A stretch of 64,000 nt of DNA, from contig NZ_JASITB010000005.1 of assembly GCF_030063455.1 (NCBI RefSeq), forward strand, positions 248,001 through 312,000. Direction: 5' to 3'. This document shows positions 51,503 to 60,630 of the stretch, piece by piece. The DNA is from Cryobacterium sp. PH31-O1. GTDB lineage: Bacteria > Actinomycetota > Actinomycetes > Actinomycetales > Microbacteriaceae. Under the pieces are notes generated by a model that ran no database searches, was not told where the DNA came from, and saw only the letters and a list, made by a program, of their open reading frames with translations. Positions within the stretch are counted from its first letter, which is position 1, and every line of letters begins with the position of its first letter. Made by a program: the position numbers and the translations under genes.

Positions 51503-52507
51503 ATGACCGAACCAAACGACGCGCGCGTCGGCCTCTATATCGACTTCGACAACATCGTTATCTCACGCTACCAACAGCTGCACGGGCGCAACGCTTTCCA
51601 GCGCGACGGCATCCGCGATTTCAATAAGAAGAGCCCGGATGCCGACCCCGAGATCGCCGCTCGACTCACCGCCGCGACGGTTGACTTCAACGCCATCATC
51701 GACTTCGCCGCGTCGTTTGGCACCCTCGTGGTCAATCGTGCCTACGCCGACTGGTCGGTGCCGGTCAATGCGAGTTACCAGCGCCAGCTCATGTCCCGAG
51801 CGGTGGATCTGACCCAGCTGTTCACCACCACGACCCGCGGAACCAAGAACGGGGCCGACATCCGTTTGGCCGTCGACGTGGTTGAAGACCTCTTTCGGCT
51901 GCCCGACCTGACCCACGTAATCATCATTGCCGGCGATTCGGACTACATCGCCCTCGCCCAGAAGTCGAAACGGCTGGGCCGCTTCGTGGTGGGAATCGGC
52001 GTCGCGGGCTCAACGAGCACGTCGCTTGCGGCTGCGTGTGACGAGTTCGAGGACTACGACTCGCTGCCCGGGATCGGGTCTGCCAGCCCGGCCGTCACAG
52101 AGTCGCCGCGCGAGAGCCCGAAGGCCGCCGAACCTGCTCCCACCAAGGTCGACGCGGTTACCAGTCCTGCACGCAGGCTCATCACCATTCCCATGTTTTC
52201 GCACACCGAAGACGCGCAGTACGACGAGCCGGAGCCCGGTGATGACATTGACCCGCAAACTCTGGCCACTGACCTCCTGGTGCGCGCCCTGCAGATCGGT
52301 CATGCCAAGGGCGATGCCGACGAGTGGCTCAACACGGGCACGATCAAGAATCAGATGCGCCGCATGGACCCATCTTTCAACGAGAAGCCGCTTGGCTTTC
52401 GTTCCTTCACCGACTTTCTCTCCTCGCGCAGCGACCAGGCTGAGCTGAAGGAAGACGGCCCGCACCGGCTCATCCGTCTGCGGCCCGAGGCTGAAATCAA
52501 ACGCTAA
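51503..52507 (+). CDS. NYN (PIN-like) ribonuclease domain protein with LOTUS/OST-HTH domain
   Basis: This 334-residue protein has an N-terminal NYN domain: 'VGLYIDFDNIVISRYQQLHG', 'NGADIRLAVDVVEDLFR' and 'VIIIAGDSDYIALAQKSKRL', with the conserved Asp residues of the metal site. A disordered Pro/Ser-rich linker (about 190-240) leads to a C-terminal OST-HTH/LOTUS domain ('LGFRSFTDFLSSRSDQAELK'). GAGGAG precedes the ATG. It probably cleaves RNA. It is common in actinobacteria, so its position after the GIY-YIG gene may be chance. Confidence 0.9.
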   Translation: MTEPNDARVGLYIDFDNIVISRYQQLHGRNAFQRDGIRDFNKKSPDADPEIAARLTAATVDFNAIIDFAASFGTLVVNRAYADWSVPVNASYQRQLMSRAVDLTQLFTTTTRGTKNGADIRLAVDVVEDLFRLPDLTHVIIIAGDSDYIALAQKSKRLGRFVVGIGVAGSTSTSLAAACDEFEDYDSLPGIGSASPAVTESPRESPKAAEPAPTKVDAVTSPARRLITIPMFSHTEDAQYDEPEPGDDIDPQTLATDLLVRALQIGHAKGDADEWLNTGTIKNQMRRMDPSFNEKPLGFRSFTDFLSSRSDQAELKEDGPHRLIRLRPEAEIKR

Positions 52508-52515
52508 GCCTCGTT

Positions 52516-53283
52516 TCAGGGTAACGGCGAGGGAACGAGCCGCACGTCGTCTCCGACCGCCACGGTGCCCGGGCGCAGCACTTCGGCGTAGATACCGAAC
52601 ATGATGTCGCTTGAGCGCAGTCTGTAGCCGGCGAGGGTTTTCAGGAGGTCGCTCCCGCGAGTGCCGGTCACGGGGTCGACGTCGATGACGGCGCACCGCG
52701 GAATACCGTCTTTCACGAGAAGGCGAGCTCCACCAAGCTCCAGTTCACGGCCGACCCAGGAGTCTTCGACATGAGCCTCGGCGTCGCCGGTGTCGATCGT
52801 GAAAGTAGAACGGAATCGACGCGAATCGACCGTCATGTTGGATTCTCGGGCCAGCCGGGCCAGGGAACTCGTCGTGCTGATCGTAATCGAATCGCCGTAG
52901 ACCACGGCTCCCGCGACCGCGCTCCGAGTGAGAACCACCCTGCGCCCCAGCAAGCGGGAGAACTCCTGAGCCCAAGGGCCCTCGACCACCTGCATGGGCG
53001 TGTGTCGACCCCAATAATCGACTTCAAGCACGTCCCCCGTCAGGGTGGGCTTCTCGGCGATCCGGCGGCCGTCGATCGCCACGGAGAGCACCCCGCCAGC
53101 CCAGGTGGCCTCACAAGACACCAACAGCGGATGCTCGACGGTCTTCAACACCGTGCCGGCGTGCCGATCGACGACGGCGAATTCACGATCGCCGACGGGG
53201 CCCTCGGCCGCGAGCAAAAGATCTGTTCGCGGCTGGTGGCGGCCGCCTTTGAGCGGTGACACACCGATATCTCGAATTCGCAT
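52516..53283 (-). CDS. MOSC domain protein
   Basis: This 255-residue protein has an N-terminal MOSC beta-barrel ('IGVSPLKGGRHQPRTDLLLA', 'GPVGDREFAVVDRH') and a C-terminal MOSC domain with 'DSWVGRELELGGARLLVKDG' and 'IPRCAVIDVDPVTGTRGSDL', which includes the conserved Cys. MOSC proteins handle the molybdenum cofactor sulfur or reduce N-hydroxylated compounds. The start MRIRDIG is chosen because the longer frame upstream is not family-like. Confidence 0.92.
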   Translation of the reverse strand: MRIRDIGVSPLKGGRHQPRTDLLLAAEGPVGDREFAVVDRHAGTVLKTVEHPLLVSCEATWAGGVLSVAIDGRRIAEKPTLTGDVLEVDYWGRHTPMQVVEGPWAQEFSRLLGRRVVLTRSAVAGAVVYGDSITISTTSSLARLARESNMTVDSRRFRSTFTIDTGDAEAHVEDSWVGRELELGGARLLVKDGIPRCAVIDVDPVTGTRGSDLLKTLAGYRLRSSDIMFGIYAEVLRPGTVAVGDDVRLVPSPLP

Positions 53284-53512
53284 GATGGAGGTCAGCCTAG
53301 CGAGAGGCGGGGTGGTGCACGAGGCGAGCCGCACTGGGAGCAGCCGGTTTGTCTCGACTATCGGTGGGATCCGCATCCGTTGTCTCGGTCGTGAGCAGAT
53401 GCTAGCGCGGGGGCGATCCCGACGATGTGTTCATGATGCCTCGTAGAAGGCGGTAAGCTCTTACAGTTGTCTTCCGCAGATTTTGAACGCTGAAATCGCA
53501 TTGTGGAAGCGG

Positions 53513-53589
<77 letters not shown>

Positions 53590-53631
53590 AAAAAACCGGT
53601 CGTAAAACTGTTTACGAAACGGTCATAAATG

Positions 53632-53670
53632 AAATCGCTCCTGAGAATTCTCAGGAGCGATTTCTGTTTT
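53632..53670 (+). terminator. intrinsic terminator after tRNA-Pro
   Basis: A 32-base perfect palindrome (53632-53663) is followed by CTGTTTT. It lies 43 bases after the tRNA. A weaker imperfect hairpin (ACCG...CGGT, 53594-53622) precedes it. Confidence 0.85.
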
Positions 53671-53734
53671 AAGTCTGTTTTCTGATGAAATATGTTGTCT
53701 CGCCACGTGTTTGTGATGATCCCGCGTGCCAAGT

Positions 53735-54199
53735 TCAGGTTCGGGTGACTTCGGGGCGTTTTGTGACGCTTCGACTTGTCTCGAATGCTGTGAGGTTTGA
53801 CCCTCTCGTGCCGTGTGGTTGGCTCTTGTGGCGGTTTACTCTCGCCGGGGAGGGCCACCGGTTCTTGGCGACGCGGTAAGCAACGAGGGCCAGCAATGCG
53901 GCGGAATGAGCCACAGGACCCCACCAATAGACGTCCACGAAGAATCCAGAACCGAAAGCCACGCCCAGACCGGCTACGGCCAAAGCGAGTGTCAGCACCA
54001 CGCTGACGCTGATCAAAAACACCCACGCCATCCGGCTGCCACGCCAGATACCGATGAGAATGAATGCGTGAGGTATCGCCCAGACGAAAGCCCAGAACGG
54101 GTGGTCGGTTGCGATATAGCCCAGAGCGGTGAGCACCGTGGCAATCCCAAACCATACTCCCGGCCTGATACGAGAGACTTTGGACCGAATTCCCCACAT
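53735..54199 (-). CDS. small membrane protein with about four transmembrane segments
   Basis: This 154-residue protein has about four hydrophobic segments ('PGVWFGIATVLTALGYIAT', 'FWAFVWAIPHAFILIGIW', 'WVFLISVSVVLTLALAVA', 'AHSAALLALVAYRVA') and a basic, Arg/Ser/Thr-rich C-terminal tail. Its start is an ATG giving MWGIRSK. I recognise no family. It sits just downstream of the tRNA in a region rich in remnants. Confidence 0.65.
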   Translation of the reverse strand: MWGIRSKVSRIRPGVWFGIATVLTALGYIATDHPFWAFVWAIPHAFILIGIWRGSRMAWVFLISVSVVLTLALAVAGLGVAFGSGFFVDVYWWGPVAHSAALLALVAYRVAKNRWPSPARVNRHKSQPHGTRGSNLTAFETSRSVTKRPEVTRT

Positions 54200-54408
54200 G
54201 GATGCAGCCTACTCAGGCAAACACTCGTGGAGCGTCCGGAGCATCCGAAGCGTCCCTGTCGGCTCACTCAGCGGCTAACCTCGAATAATAAAATATCCCC
54301 TGTTGCTTCCAGCCCCCTAAAACCGCCCATGGGATGCGAGACGTTGGCGAAATCCGGCCGCCCCGGTTCGACTTTCGTTCAGCGCTCCTTATCGAATCCG
54401 ACAGGCCG

Positions 54409-54888
54409 CTAATCCGGCTGGGTGATTCGGGTGAGTAGTTGAGCGAGTGCGCTTCGTTCTGCCTGTGACAACGGCTTCAGGATGTCTTCCTCGGTGCAAA
54501 TATGGTCTGGCAACACCTTGTCGATTAGCTCCCGTCCGGAGCGGGTGAGTCGAACGAACTTTCCACGTCCATCGTCGGGATTGGGTTCACGGGTCACGAG
54601 TCCGAGGCTGTCCAAGCGGTTCAGTCGCTGAGCAACGGCGCTAGTTGTGATCATACTGTTTGCTGCGAGTTCGGCGGGGGTCACTCGGTAGGGCGGCCCT
54701 TGACGTGCCAGTGTTGCTAGAACGTCGAAGGTTGGGGCGTCGATGCCATGAGCGCCGAAAATGGCCGCCAGCCGGGCGTCCACGTGCGCGGACTCCCTGC
54801 TCAACCGACCAATGACAGCCATGGGAGATGGGTCTAAATCTGGTCGCTCGACGCGCCATTGTTCGACGATGTGGTCTATGTGGTGCAT
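54409..54888 (-). CDS. MarR family transcriptional regulator
   Basis: This 159-residue protein has the MarR winged helix: 'PPYRVTPAELAANSMITTSA', 'VAQRLNRLDSLGLVTREPNP', then 'DDGRGKFVRLTRSGRELIDK', which is the wing. It is divergent from the decayed EamA gene and is preceded by a nested palindrome. It probably once repressed that transporter and itself. It appears intact despite the loss of its target. Confidence 0.92.
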   Translation of the reverse strand: MHHIDHIVEQWRVERPDLDPSPMAVIGRLSRESAHVDARLAAIFGAHGIDAPTFDVLATLARQGPPYRVTPAELAANSMITTSAVAQRLNRLDSLGLVTREPNPDDGRGKFVRLTRSGRELIDKVLPDHICTEEDILKPLSQAERSALAQLLTRITQPD

Positions 54889-54900
54889 TTATCTACAGTA

Positions 54901-54946
54901 TCGCTAAGAGCTTAGATAGTATGTCTAAGTTCTAACTGCTTAGCGA
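54901..54946. promoter_or_regulatory. nested palindromes, MarR operator
   Basis: CTTAGA (54911-54916) and TCTAAG (54924-54929) form an inner repeat around 7 bases. TCGCTAAG (54901-54908) and CTTAGCGA (54939-54946) form an outer one. All lie within the gap between the MarR gene and the EamA remnant and share a CTTAG core, as expected for a MarR dimer site with two half-site spacings. Confidence 0.75.
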
Positions 54947-54956
54947 AAAATGATCT

Positions 54957-55560
54957 TTGATCCTTCTAACCTCAGTCGCCCCCGCGTCATGGGGGACGAC
55001 CTATTTCACGTCCTGCACCTTCTTGATCGCTGACCACCCCCTTCTTGCCGCGACCGATCGCAGCCGGCGCAGGAGGATTCGTTGGAGTAGCGCTCATCGC
55101 CCTGCGCTTTCAAGCAAGGCTCGATCCGATCGGCGTCACGGCCGCGGTTTTGGGCGCGACTTCAATGGCATTCGGAGTAGTTCTGACGAAAAAATGGTCA
55201 GACGGTCAATCGCCGATCGTCACCACCTCGTGGCAACTCATAGCCGGCGGCATATTGCTCGCCGCAATAACAATCCTCTTCGAGCCACTGCCAGCGCACG
55301 CCCCCTCGATTGGTAATCTTGCCGGATACGCGTACCTCACGTTCTTCGGCACTGCCCTTGCGTAAGTTGTCTGGTTTCGTGGAATCAAACTACTTCCCAC
55401 ACGGATGCCCGCATTCCTCGGACTGCTCAGCCCGATCGTTGCTCTAGCCATCGGTGGGTTCGCAGCGCACGAGACGCTGACGTGGATCCAAGCTTCCTGC
55501 GTCTTCCTCGTTTTCGTATAGGTCGTCGCGGTCTTCACAGGGCCAGCAGGGGCATCAACC
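54957..55560 (+). pseudogene. decayed EamA (DMT) family transporter
   Basis: The N-terminal piece 'LTSVAPASWGTTYFTSC' and 'FLIADHPLLAATDRS' is in one frame. The second half, 'VGVALIALRFQARLDPIGVT', 'AFGVVLTKKWSDGQSPIVTT', 'YLTFFGTALA', is in another. A TAA then replaces the expected Tyr before 'VVWFRGIKLLPTRMPAFLGL', and a TAG interrupts after 'ASCVFLVFV'. About 60-80 residues of the first repeat are deleted at the frame change. It is a clear pseudogene. Confidence 0.85.
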
Positions 55561-55673
55561 CGTGGTCCCCGACGAAGACGTGGTTCAACAGCCTTCGCTT
55601 TAACGGACGCACGGCCACCTGGTTCATCCAGGATCAACTCAGCGACGAGAAACGTCGACGGTAGAGAATTCCC

Positions 55674-56858
55674 GTGACTGATCGTTCTCGGCACCGAGCG
55701 GACGTCACAGCAGGGGCAGCGTTATCACCGCGAGACTGCCGGCCGATCGATGGGTTTGCGGATGTCTCCGACGCGATTGGACCATCAAAAGAAAAACCTG
55801 TCTCCGTCCGCGAAGTCGCAAACATTGCGGGGAATGAGGGTCCTGCGCAGGTTGAAGACCTTTCAGTTGAAGCAGATGCCGCCCCGCGGTCCCGAGAAGA
55901 ATCCACAGACTGGATGCCCGAACTCGCCACGATATCCACCATCGACCGGCCGGTGATCGCCCAAAAAGGGTTCAGGGGTTTTCTCGGCCGTCTAGGGATT
56001 CGTCTCCAGCCGGGGGAAAACGAGAAAGCTGAGAATCGTGCGATGGCCGAGCAAAGCCGCGACGAAGAGATCGTCCGGCAAGCGACTTGGACCCGGGCCG
56101 TTAGTGTTCTTGTCGCGAACCGTAAAGGGGGGGTCGGTAAGACGCCCGTATCGCTGATGCTTGGCGGTACGCTAGCTGCCGTGCGTGCCGGCTCGGTCTG
56201 CATTCTCGAGGTTTCCGACGACCCCGGTGCCCTTACCTATCGCTCCGAAGGGCATCCCCGCCTTGGTCTCGGCGAGCTGATGAGAGACGTGGATACGATA
56301 ACCAGCGCGGGGCAACTCGCCGGGTACACCGCGCCCCAGACCTCCTTTGCCTCAGTCGTCGGCACCACCAGCGACCGAGCACGGCTGACGCACGATGACG
56401 TCATTGCCCTTTCTGCCACAATCGACCGGTATTACAGTATTCGCCTGATGGACAGCGGAAACCAGTCCAGCTCGTCGGCCTTCGATGGTGCAGTGGAGAC
56501 CGCGGACGTTCTGGTCATCCCTGTCTTGAATGCGCCGGACGCCGTGTACGAGGCGATCGGGCTCTTGGAACGGCTTCGTTCCGACGGGGGCAAGGCCGCT
56601 GACCTCGCAAAGCGCGCCATTATCCTCCGGTTGACGGACGGACGCCCCGAGCATGCTCGGGTTCTCGAACGTGTCGACCGCATCCTCGCGGACTCTGGGG
56701 CCGCCGAAGTGTTCAACGTGCCCTACGACGCCCACATTGCAGAACGCGGCCAGATCACACTTGGGTCGCTCAACCCGATAACTCGTCGAGTGTTTGCCGC
56801 CGTGGCGGCCGGCGTCGTGCGGTCACTTCACTCGCGGAGTCAGCCGGGAACACTATGA
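55674..56858 (+). CDS. ParA/MinD-like ATPase with long N-terminal extension
   Basis: This 394-residue protein has a disordered acidic N-terminal half (about 1-140) and a ParA-type ATPase with the deviant Walker A KGGVGKTP at 151-158. 'ILEVSDDPGALTYRSEG' and 'YYSIRLMDSGNQSSSSAFDG' follow as the other nucleotide-contact regions. Such proteins are common on actinobacterial plasmids and integrative elements. It starts at a GTG. No ParB-like partner or centromere repeats are visible, so it may be an orphan of an integrated element next to tRNA-Pro. Confidence 0.8.
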   Translation: MTDRSRHRADVTAGAALSPRDCRPIDGFADVSDAIGPSKEKPVSVREVANIAGNEGPAQVEDLSVEADAAPRSREESTDWMPELATISTIDRPVIAQKGFRGFLGRLGIRLQPGENEKAENRAMAEQSRDEEIVRQATWTRAVSVLVANRKGGVGKTPVSLMLGGTLAAVRAGSVCILEVSDDPGALTYRSEGHPRLGLGELMRDVDTITSAGQLAGYTAPQTSFASVVGTTSDRARLTHDDVIALSATIDRYYSIRLMDSGNQSSSSAFDGAVETADVLVIPVLNAPDAVYEAIGLLERLRSDGGKAADLAKRAIILRLTDGRPEHARVLERVDRILADSGAAEVFNVPYDAHIAERGQITLGSLNPITRRVFAAVAAGVVRSLHSRSQPGTL

Positions 56859-57190
56859 AAGGCACATACTGGAACAGCTCCGGGGTCGCAGCATCCGCAC
56901 CCGCAACCCGAATAGCGGCACACGCAAAGAAGTCCCAGACCCTCGAAACGGGAACTTCACGCAGTTCGGCATCGACGGCGTAGCAAAGCCGCGGCCGAGC
57001 TCTCTGCTCGCGCCGCGGCTCGTTTGCGCGAATCAGCTGAAGCGGGTCCACGGCCGCATCCGAGCAACACGCGGCCACCGGTGCTGATGTCGATACCCAT
57101 CCCTTCGACCACGCGATCGGTGCGAAACTTTTCAACGGCGGAGCGCTCACTGCAGCGATTGCTCGCTACTACCTCTCCTACTGATCGGCG
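56855..57190 (+). other. gap with a coupled 42-codon ORF and a possible gene tail
   Basis: A 42-codon frame (56855-56983) starts inside the ParA stop (ATGA) and reads 'MKGTYWNSSGVAASAPATRI'. The same frame, beyond two stops, ends 'DHAIGAKLFNGGALTAAIAR' plus YYLSY and a stop at about 57181, which reads like a genuine C-terminus. The stretch may be a decayed small gene of the ParA element. No known family is recognised. Confidence 0.35.
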
Positions 57191-57193
57191 TGC

Positions 57194-58018
57194 CTACCGC
57201 TCCGCGAGAAATCCCCACGCTCGCAACAACCGCGCGTTGTACGCGAGAGTCTCATCACACGAGAGGTTGGTACTGAGGTCCTCGAGTGAAATCCACCCGT
57301 CATAGCCGGTCGATTTCAGCAGCTGCAGAAAGGACCGGATGTTTACAATGCCGGCGTCCAGTGGCGCCCAGAAGTACTCCCACTCTCCATCAACGAGCCG
57401 CCATGCGGCATTCTTCAGGTGCACGTGTGCGAGATATGGTCCCAGAACTCCCAGCCCCACTCGTGGATCCTCAAACCCCTCGACCACCAGGTTGCCCACG
57501 TCGTAGATCACACCGACCGCGGCGGGATCTAAACCGTGCACGAGCCGCTCTGCCATCGTGGCGCTCGCACACAGGCTGCGTTGGTGCATTTCAAGTAGCC
57601 CTTGAACGCCGTAGCTCATGCTTAGTTTCTCGACCTGCTCAAAGTAGGCGCGCCCTTCGGCAAAGAGGGCGGCGAACCCGCGGTCATCAACTGAAGGCGA
57701 GCGCAAGCGGATGCCACTCACTCCGGCCTCGGCTGCGAATCGGGCGACCCGCTCGTAGGCATCGATATCGCCCAGCTCGAGGTACGGCGCAAGTCCTACG
57801 GTCGTTAGGCCCAAGCGGACACCGAGCGCGCGTACGGAATCGGGTGAGTCCTGGGCCGGATCGATAGTGCAGCGGTTGTTACCGGTGAACGACACCGCAC
57901 CCGTGGCGAGCGGCGCGAAACGCCATTCGATTCCGTCGAATCCGAGGCGACTAACGAGGTGCGCTCCCTCGGCTGGCGTGCAGGTCGGTAGCGACAGGGT
58001 GTAGACGCTGAGTTTCAT
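57194..58018 (-). CDS. sugar phosphate isomerase/epimerase-like TIM-barrel protein
   Basis: This 274-residue protein resembles the xylose isomerase-like AP endonuclease 2 barrel: 'LSVYTLSLPTCTPAEGAHLV', 'RLGFDGIEWRF', 'GVQGLLEMHQRSLCASATMA', 'VIYDVGNLVVEGFEDPRVGL' and 'LAHVHLKN', with metal-binding Glu, Asp and His residues. The start MKLSVYT is used because the longer frame is antisense of the SDR gene. It is the last gene of the seven-gene operon and overlaps the SDR gene by 4 bases. The reaction is unknown. Confidence 0.9.
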   Translation of the reverse strand: MKLSVYTLSLPTCTPAEGAHLVSRLGFDGIEWRFAPLATGAVSFTGNNRCTIDPAQDSPDSVRALGVRLGLTTVGLAPYLELGDIDAYERVARFAAEAGVSGIRLRSPSVDDRGFAALFAEGRAYFEQVEKLSMSYGVQGLLEMHQRSLCASATMAERLVHGLDPAAVGVIYDVGNLVVEGFEDPRVGLGVLGPYLAHVHLKNAAWRLVDGEWEYFWAPLDAGIVNIRSFLQLLKSTGYDGWISLEDLSTNLSCDETLAYNARLLRAWGFLAER

Positions 58019-58767
58019 GGCATCGGGGCGAGTTGCAGCCCGCCGCAAACGTGGAGCACTTCGCCGGTCACGAAAGACGAGTCGGTGCCCGCGAGAAAAG
58101 CCACACTTGTCGCGATCTCGTGCACCACGGGCGCTCGACCGAGCGCCGACATCGCCGCCTGTCTCCCGTGAAAATCGGCCAGCGCCGCGGCCGAACGTGA
58201 GCTGGCAGTGAACGCGGTCTCTACCGCGCTCGGAGCAACCGCATTTACGCGCACGCCGAGCGCACCGAATTCGAACGCGGCTGCATGGGTGAGCCCCACG
58301 AGCCCGGCCTTGGCCGCCACGTAGGCGGCTGGTCCGCCCGTCGCCCAAACGCGGGAGGCAACATTCACGATCGATCCCCCGGTGCCCTGAGCGGCGAAGA
58401 CACGCACCACAGCCTGCATCAGCAGCATGGGAGCACGCAGATTAATGTTTAGAACCTGGTCCCACTCCAAAACAGTCATCTCGCCCAGCCGAGCCGATGA
58501 AGGTAACGCCGCATTGTTGATTAGGCAGTCCAGATGTCCCGCAGCGCGCACGAGCTCATTCAACTGTTCTGGATCCGCGAGGTCAGCGTTCAAGCCGCTA
58601 AACACGCCGGCGGGGTGGGCCGAGCGCAGTTCGGATAGCAGGCCTGCAAGCTCCACACCCGGCCGATCAGTCAAAACGAGCGACCACCCGCGGGAGGCGA
58701 GCTCGGCCGCAATGGCCGAACCCAGCCCCCCGGCAGCTCCGGTGACCAGAGCGACTTCTGGTGACAT
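58015..58767 (-). CDS. short-chain dehydrogenase/reductase (SDR)
   Basis: This 250-residue SDR has the cofactor motif 'VALVTGAAGGLGSAIAAELA', NNA at residues 84-86, Ser138, Tyr149 and Lys153 ('YVAAKAGLVGLTHAA'), and the C-terminal 'FVTGEVLHVCGG'. An Asp after the second strand ('VLTDRPG') favours NAD(H). It likely oxidises or reduces an alcohol on the pathway sugar or polyol. It overlaps the isomerase-like gene and follows the ABC lipoprotein by 4 bases. Confidence 0.93.
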   Translation of the reverse strand: MSPEVALVTGAAGGLGSAIAAELASRGWSLVLTDRPGVELAGLLSELRSAHPAGVFSGLNADLADPEQLNELVRAAGHLDCLINNAALPSSARLGEMTVLEWDQVLNINLRAPMLLMQAVVRVFAAQGTGGSIVNVASRVWATGGPAAYVAAKAGLVGLTHAAAFEFGALGVRVNAVAPSAVETAFTASSRSAAALADFHGRQAAMSALGRAPVVHEIATSVAFLAGTDSSFVTGEVLHVCGGLQLAPMP

Positions 58768-58771
58768 CAGG

Positions 58772-59770
58772 TTAGGAGTTCTGCGAGAACGAGGCGTCAA
58801 CGTAGTCGGCCTCGGAGATCGGGTTGCTGTAGATGATCGACCCGAGTTCCATCCACATGCGCTCCATGGACGCGAGCTGCTCGGGCAGCGGCGCAAGGTC
58901 AGGCAGCCAGCTGTAGAGCGGAACCGCCTTGACCTGCTCGGCGGTCTGGCCAGTCGCGGCCCCGATGATGCTGAGGTTCTCGTCGGTGTAGCGGTCGTCG
59001 CCCTGTAAATCCTGCGCGCCGCGGGTCAAAGCGGTGAAGAACTTTTGCGCGAGGTCGGACGAGGCGAAGTCGCCGCCGTAGATGACGCCCGTGCCGGATG
59101 TTCCCTCTGGCGTGGTCCACAGGTTCACGGCCGTCCCGTCTTCAACGGGCATGTTCGAGAACGGCGCTGAGGCAAATGCAGCATCAACGCTGCCATTGGC
59201 CACGGCGGTGGGCATGTCCGGGTTACCAAGTGCGACTAGGTCAACGTCAGTGATGGAGAGTCCGACTTCCTCGAGGGCCAAACCCACGTAGAACGCCCCG
59301 GTCCCGCCAGCGCCGCCCGCTACAGCAACTTTGCGACCCTTCAGATCGGCAACAGTGGTGATCGTGCCATCATCGACGAGCTTCTTCGACGCGATGAGCG
59401 CTGAGGGCGGTTCTTCTGCCTCTCCCGCGGAAACTCCCATGGAGCCGACGACCTTAACATCGAGGCCGGTTTCGACCGCGCTGAACAGGCCCGCGGAGAA
59501 ACCGGCGACCACGACATCCAATTTTCCGCTCGCGGCCAGCGGAATGGCATCCTGGCCGGACTTAATCGCTTCGAGTTTGATCTTGATTCCCTCGTCTTCG
59601 AAGTAGCCCTTGGCATCGGCCACATAGAGCGGCGAGAAGATTGCCAATTGCACATGCCCGACGTTCACCGTTTGCAGGCCGTCCGACGTGGTGGAATCAT
59701 CCGATGAGGCACACCCGGAGAGCGCCAATCCGACGAGCGACAGTGCTGCGACGATTTTCAGTTTCTTCAC
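58772..59770 (-). CDS. NitT/TauT-type ABC transporter substrate-binding lipoprotein
   Basis: This 332-residue protein has a lipoprotein signal ending ALSGC (Cys20) and an NMT1/SsuA-like fold: 'VNVGHVQLAIFSPLYVADAK' and 'GYFEDEGIKIKLEAIKSGQD', then 'LDVVVAGFSAGLFSAVETGL' and 'LKGRKVAVAGGAGGTGAFYV'. AAGGAG precedes the GTG start. Despite the family name, such proteins bind varied ligands (sulfonates, pyrimidines, aromatics), and the sugar-type enzymes next to it suggest a non-sulfonate ligand. Confidence 0.92.
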   Translation of the reverse strand: MKKLKIVAALSLVGLALSGCASSDDSTTSDGLQTVNVGHVQLAIFSPLYVADAKGYFEDEGIKIKLEAIKSGQDAIPLAASGKLDVVVAGFSAGLFSAVETGLDVKVVGSMGVSAGEAEEPPSALIASKKLVDDGTITTVADLKGRKVAVAGGAGGTGAFYVGLALEEVGLSITDVDLVALGNPDMPTAVANGSVDAAFASAPFSNMPVEDGTAVNLWTTPEGTSGTGVIYGGDFASSDLAQKFFTALTRGAQDLQGDDRYTDENLSIIGAATGQTAEQVKAVPLYSWLPDLAPLPEQLASMERMWMELGSIIYSNPISEADYVDASFSQNS

Positions 59771-60630
59771 TTTTTTGACTCCTTTTTCTTAGGGCTGTTC
59801 GAGTTGCGCCATGGCAGCAATACTCGTTCCAGCAGGATTATGAGCCCGGTAACGAGCGCGCCTATGACTGAGACAACGATGAGGCCGACGAACATGGTGG
59901 CCGGCTGAAACAACTGCCACGAGTTCCAGATCAGATACCCGAGACCATTGTTCGAGGCCACAAACTCCACTGCGGTCACGACGATTACCGACATACCAGC
60001 AGCCACACGCAGGCCGGTCATTATCGCCGGAGCGGCGGCCGGTAGGAGCACGTTCAAGAACAGACGGATGCCCGTTGCTTTGTAGGCGCGGGCCGATTCC
60101 AGGATGCGAGCGTCGATCTGCATGATGCCGGCCAGGGTGTTGATCTGAACCACGAAGAACACCGAGATGGCGACGGCGAGAATCTTCGGGGTCTCTGTTA
60201 GACCGAAGATGAGGAGCAGCAGCGGAAGAATGGCGATCTTCGGCAGGGCGTAGAGAGCCGTGAAAGTGGGGCTCAGAGCAGCCCGAATCGGCCGCACAAC
60301 ACCCATGATGAGGCCGGCAAAAACGCCGAGTATCGAACCCGCGATGAAGCCGAAAGCAAGACGGCCCACCGTCGCCCAGATGTGCACGAAGAGTGACCCG
60401 TCCGCCACCATTTCGGCCCCGCGCTGACCAATGGCACTGGGCGGGCTGAAGAGCCGTGCGTCGAGCACTCCGGTAGCTGCGGCCAGTTCCCACAGACCGA
60501 GCAGAACGATAGGAGTGAGGATGGCCAGTCCGAGGTCACGGGCACGCAGCCGCTGTTCGCGCTTGAACTCCTGATCGATGGCCTCGTCGAGTTCCGTGAC
60601 GCGACGCGCGACGCCTTCGGTGACGGTCAT
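59767..60630 (-). CDS. ABC transporter permease (SsuC/TauC type)
   Basis: This 287-residue protein has six hydrophobic segments and the SsuC-type loop 'ESARAYKATGIRLFLNVLLP'. 'LWELAAATGVLDARLFSPPS' near the N-terminus and 'NNGLGYLIWNSWQLFQPATM' near the end are typical of the family. It overlaps the ATPase and lipoprotein genes by 4 bases each. The final 15 residues are Lys-rich. Confidence 0.93.
   Translation of the reverse strand: MTVTEGVARRVTELDEAIDQEFKREQRLRARDLGLAILTPIVLLGLWELAAATGVLDARLFSPPSAIGQRGAEMVADGSLFVHIWATVGRLAFGFIAGSILGVFAGLIMGVVRPIRAALSPTFTALYALPKIAILPLLLLIFGLTETPKILAVAISVFFVVQINTLAGIMQIDARILESARAYKATGIRLFLNVLLPAAAPAIMTGLRVAAGMSVIVVTAVEFVASNNGLGYLIWNSWQLFQPATMFVGLIVVSVIGALVTGLIILLERVLLPWRNSNSPKKKESKK

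Noticed and set aside
58019..58348. An upstream extension of the isomerase-like gene.
   Set aside because: It is antisense-frame sequence within the SDR gene. The ATG overlapping the SDR stop is the natural start.
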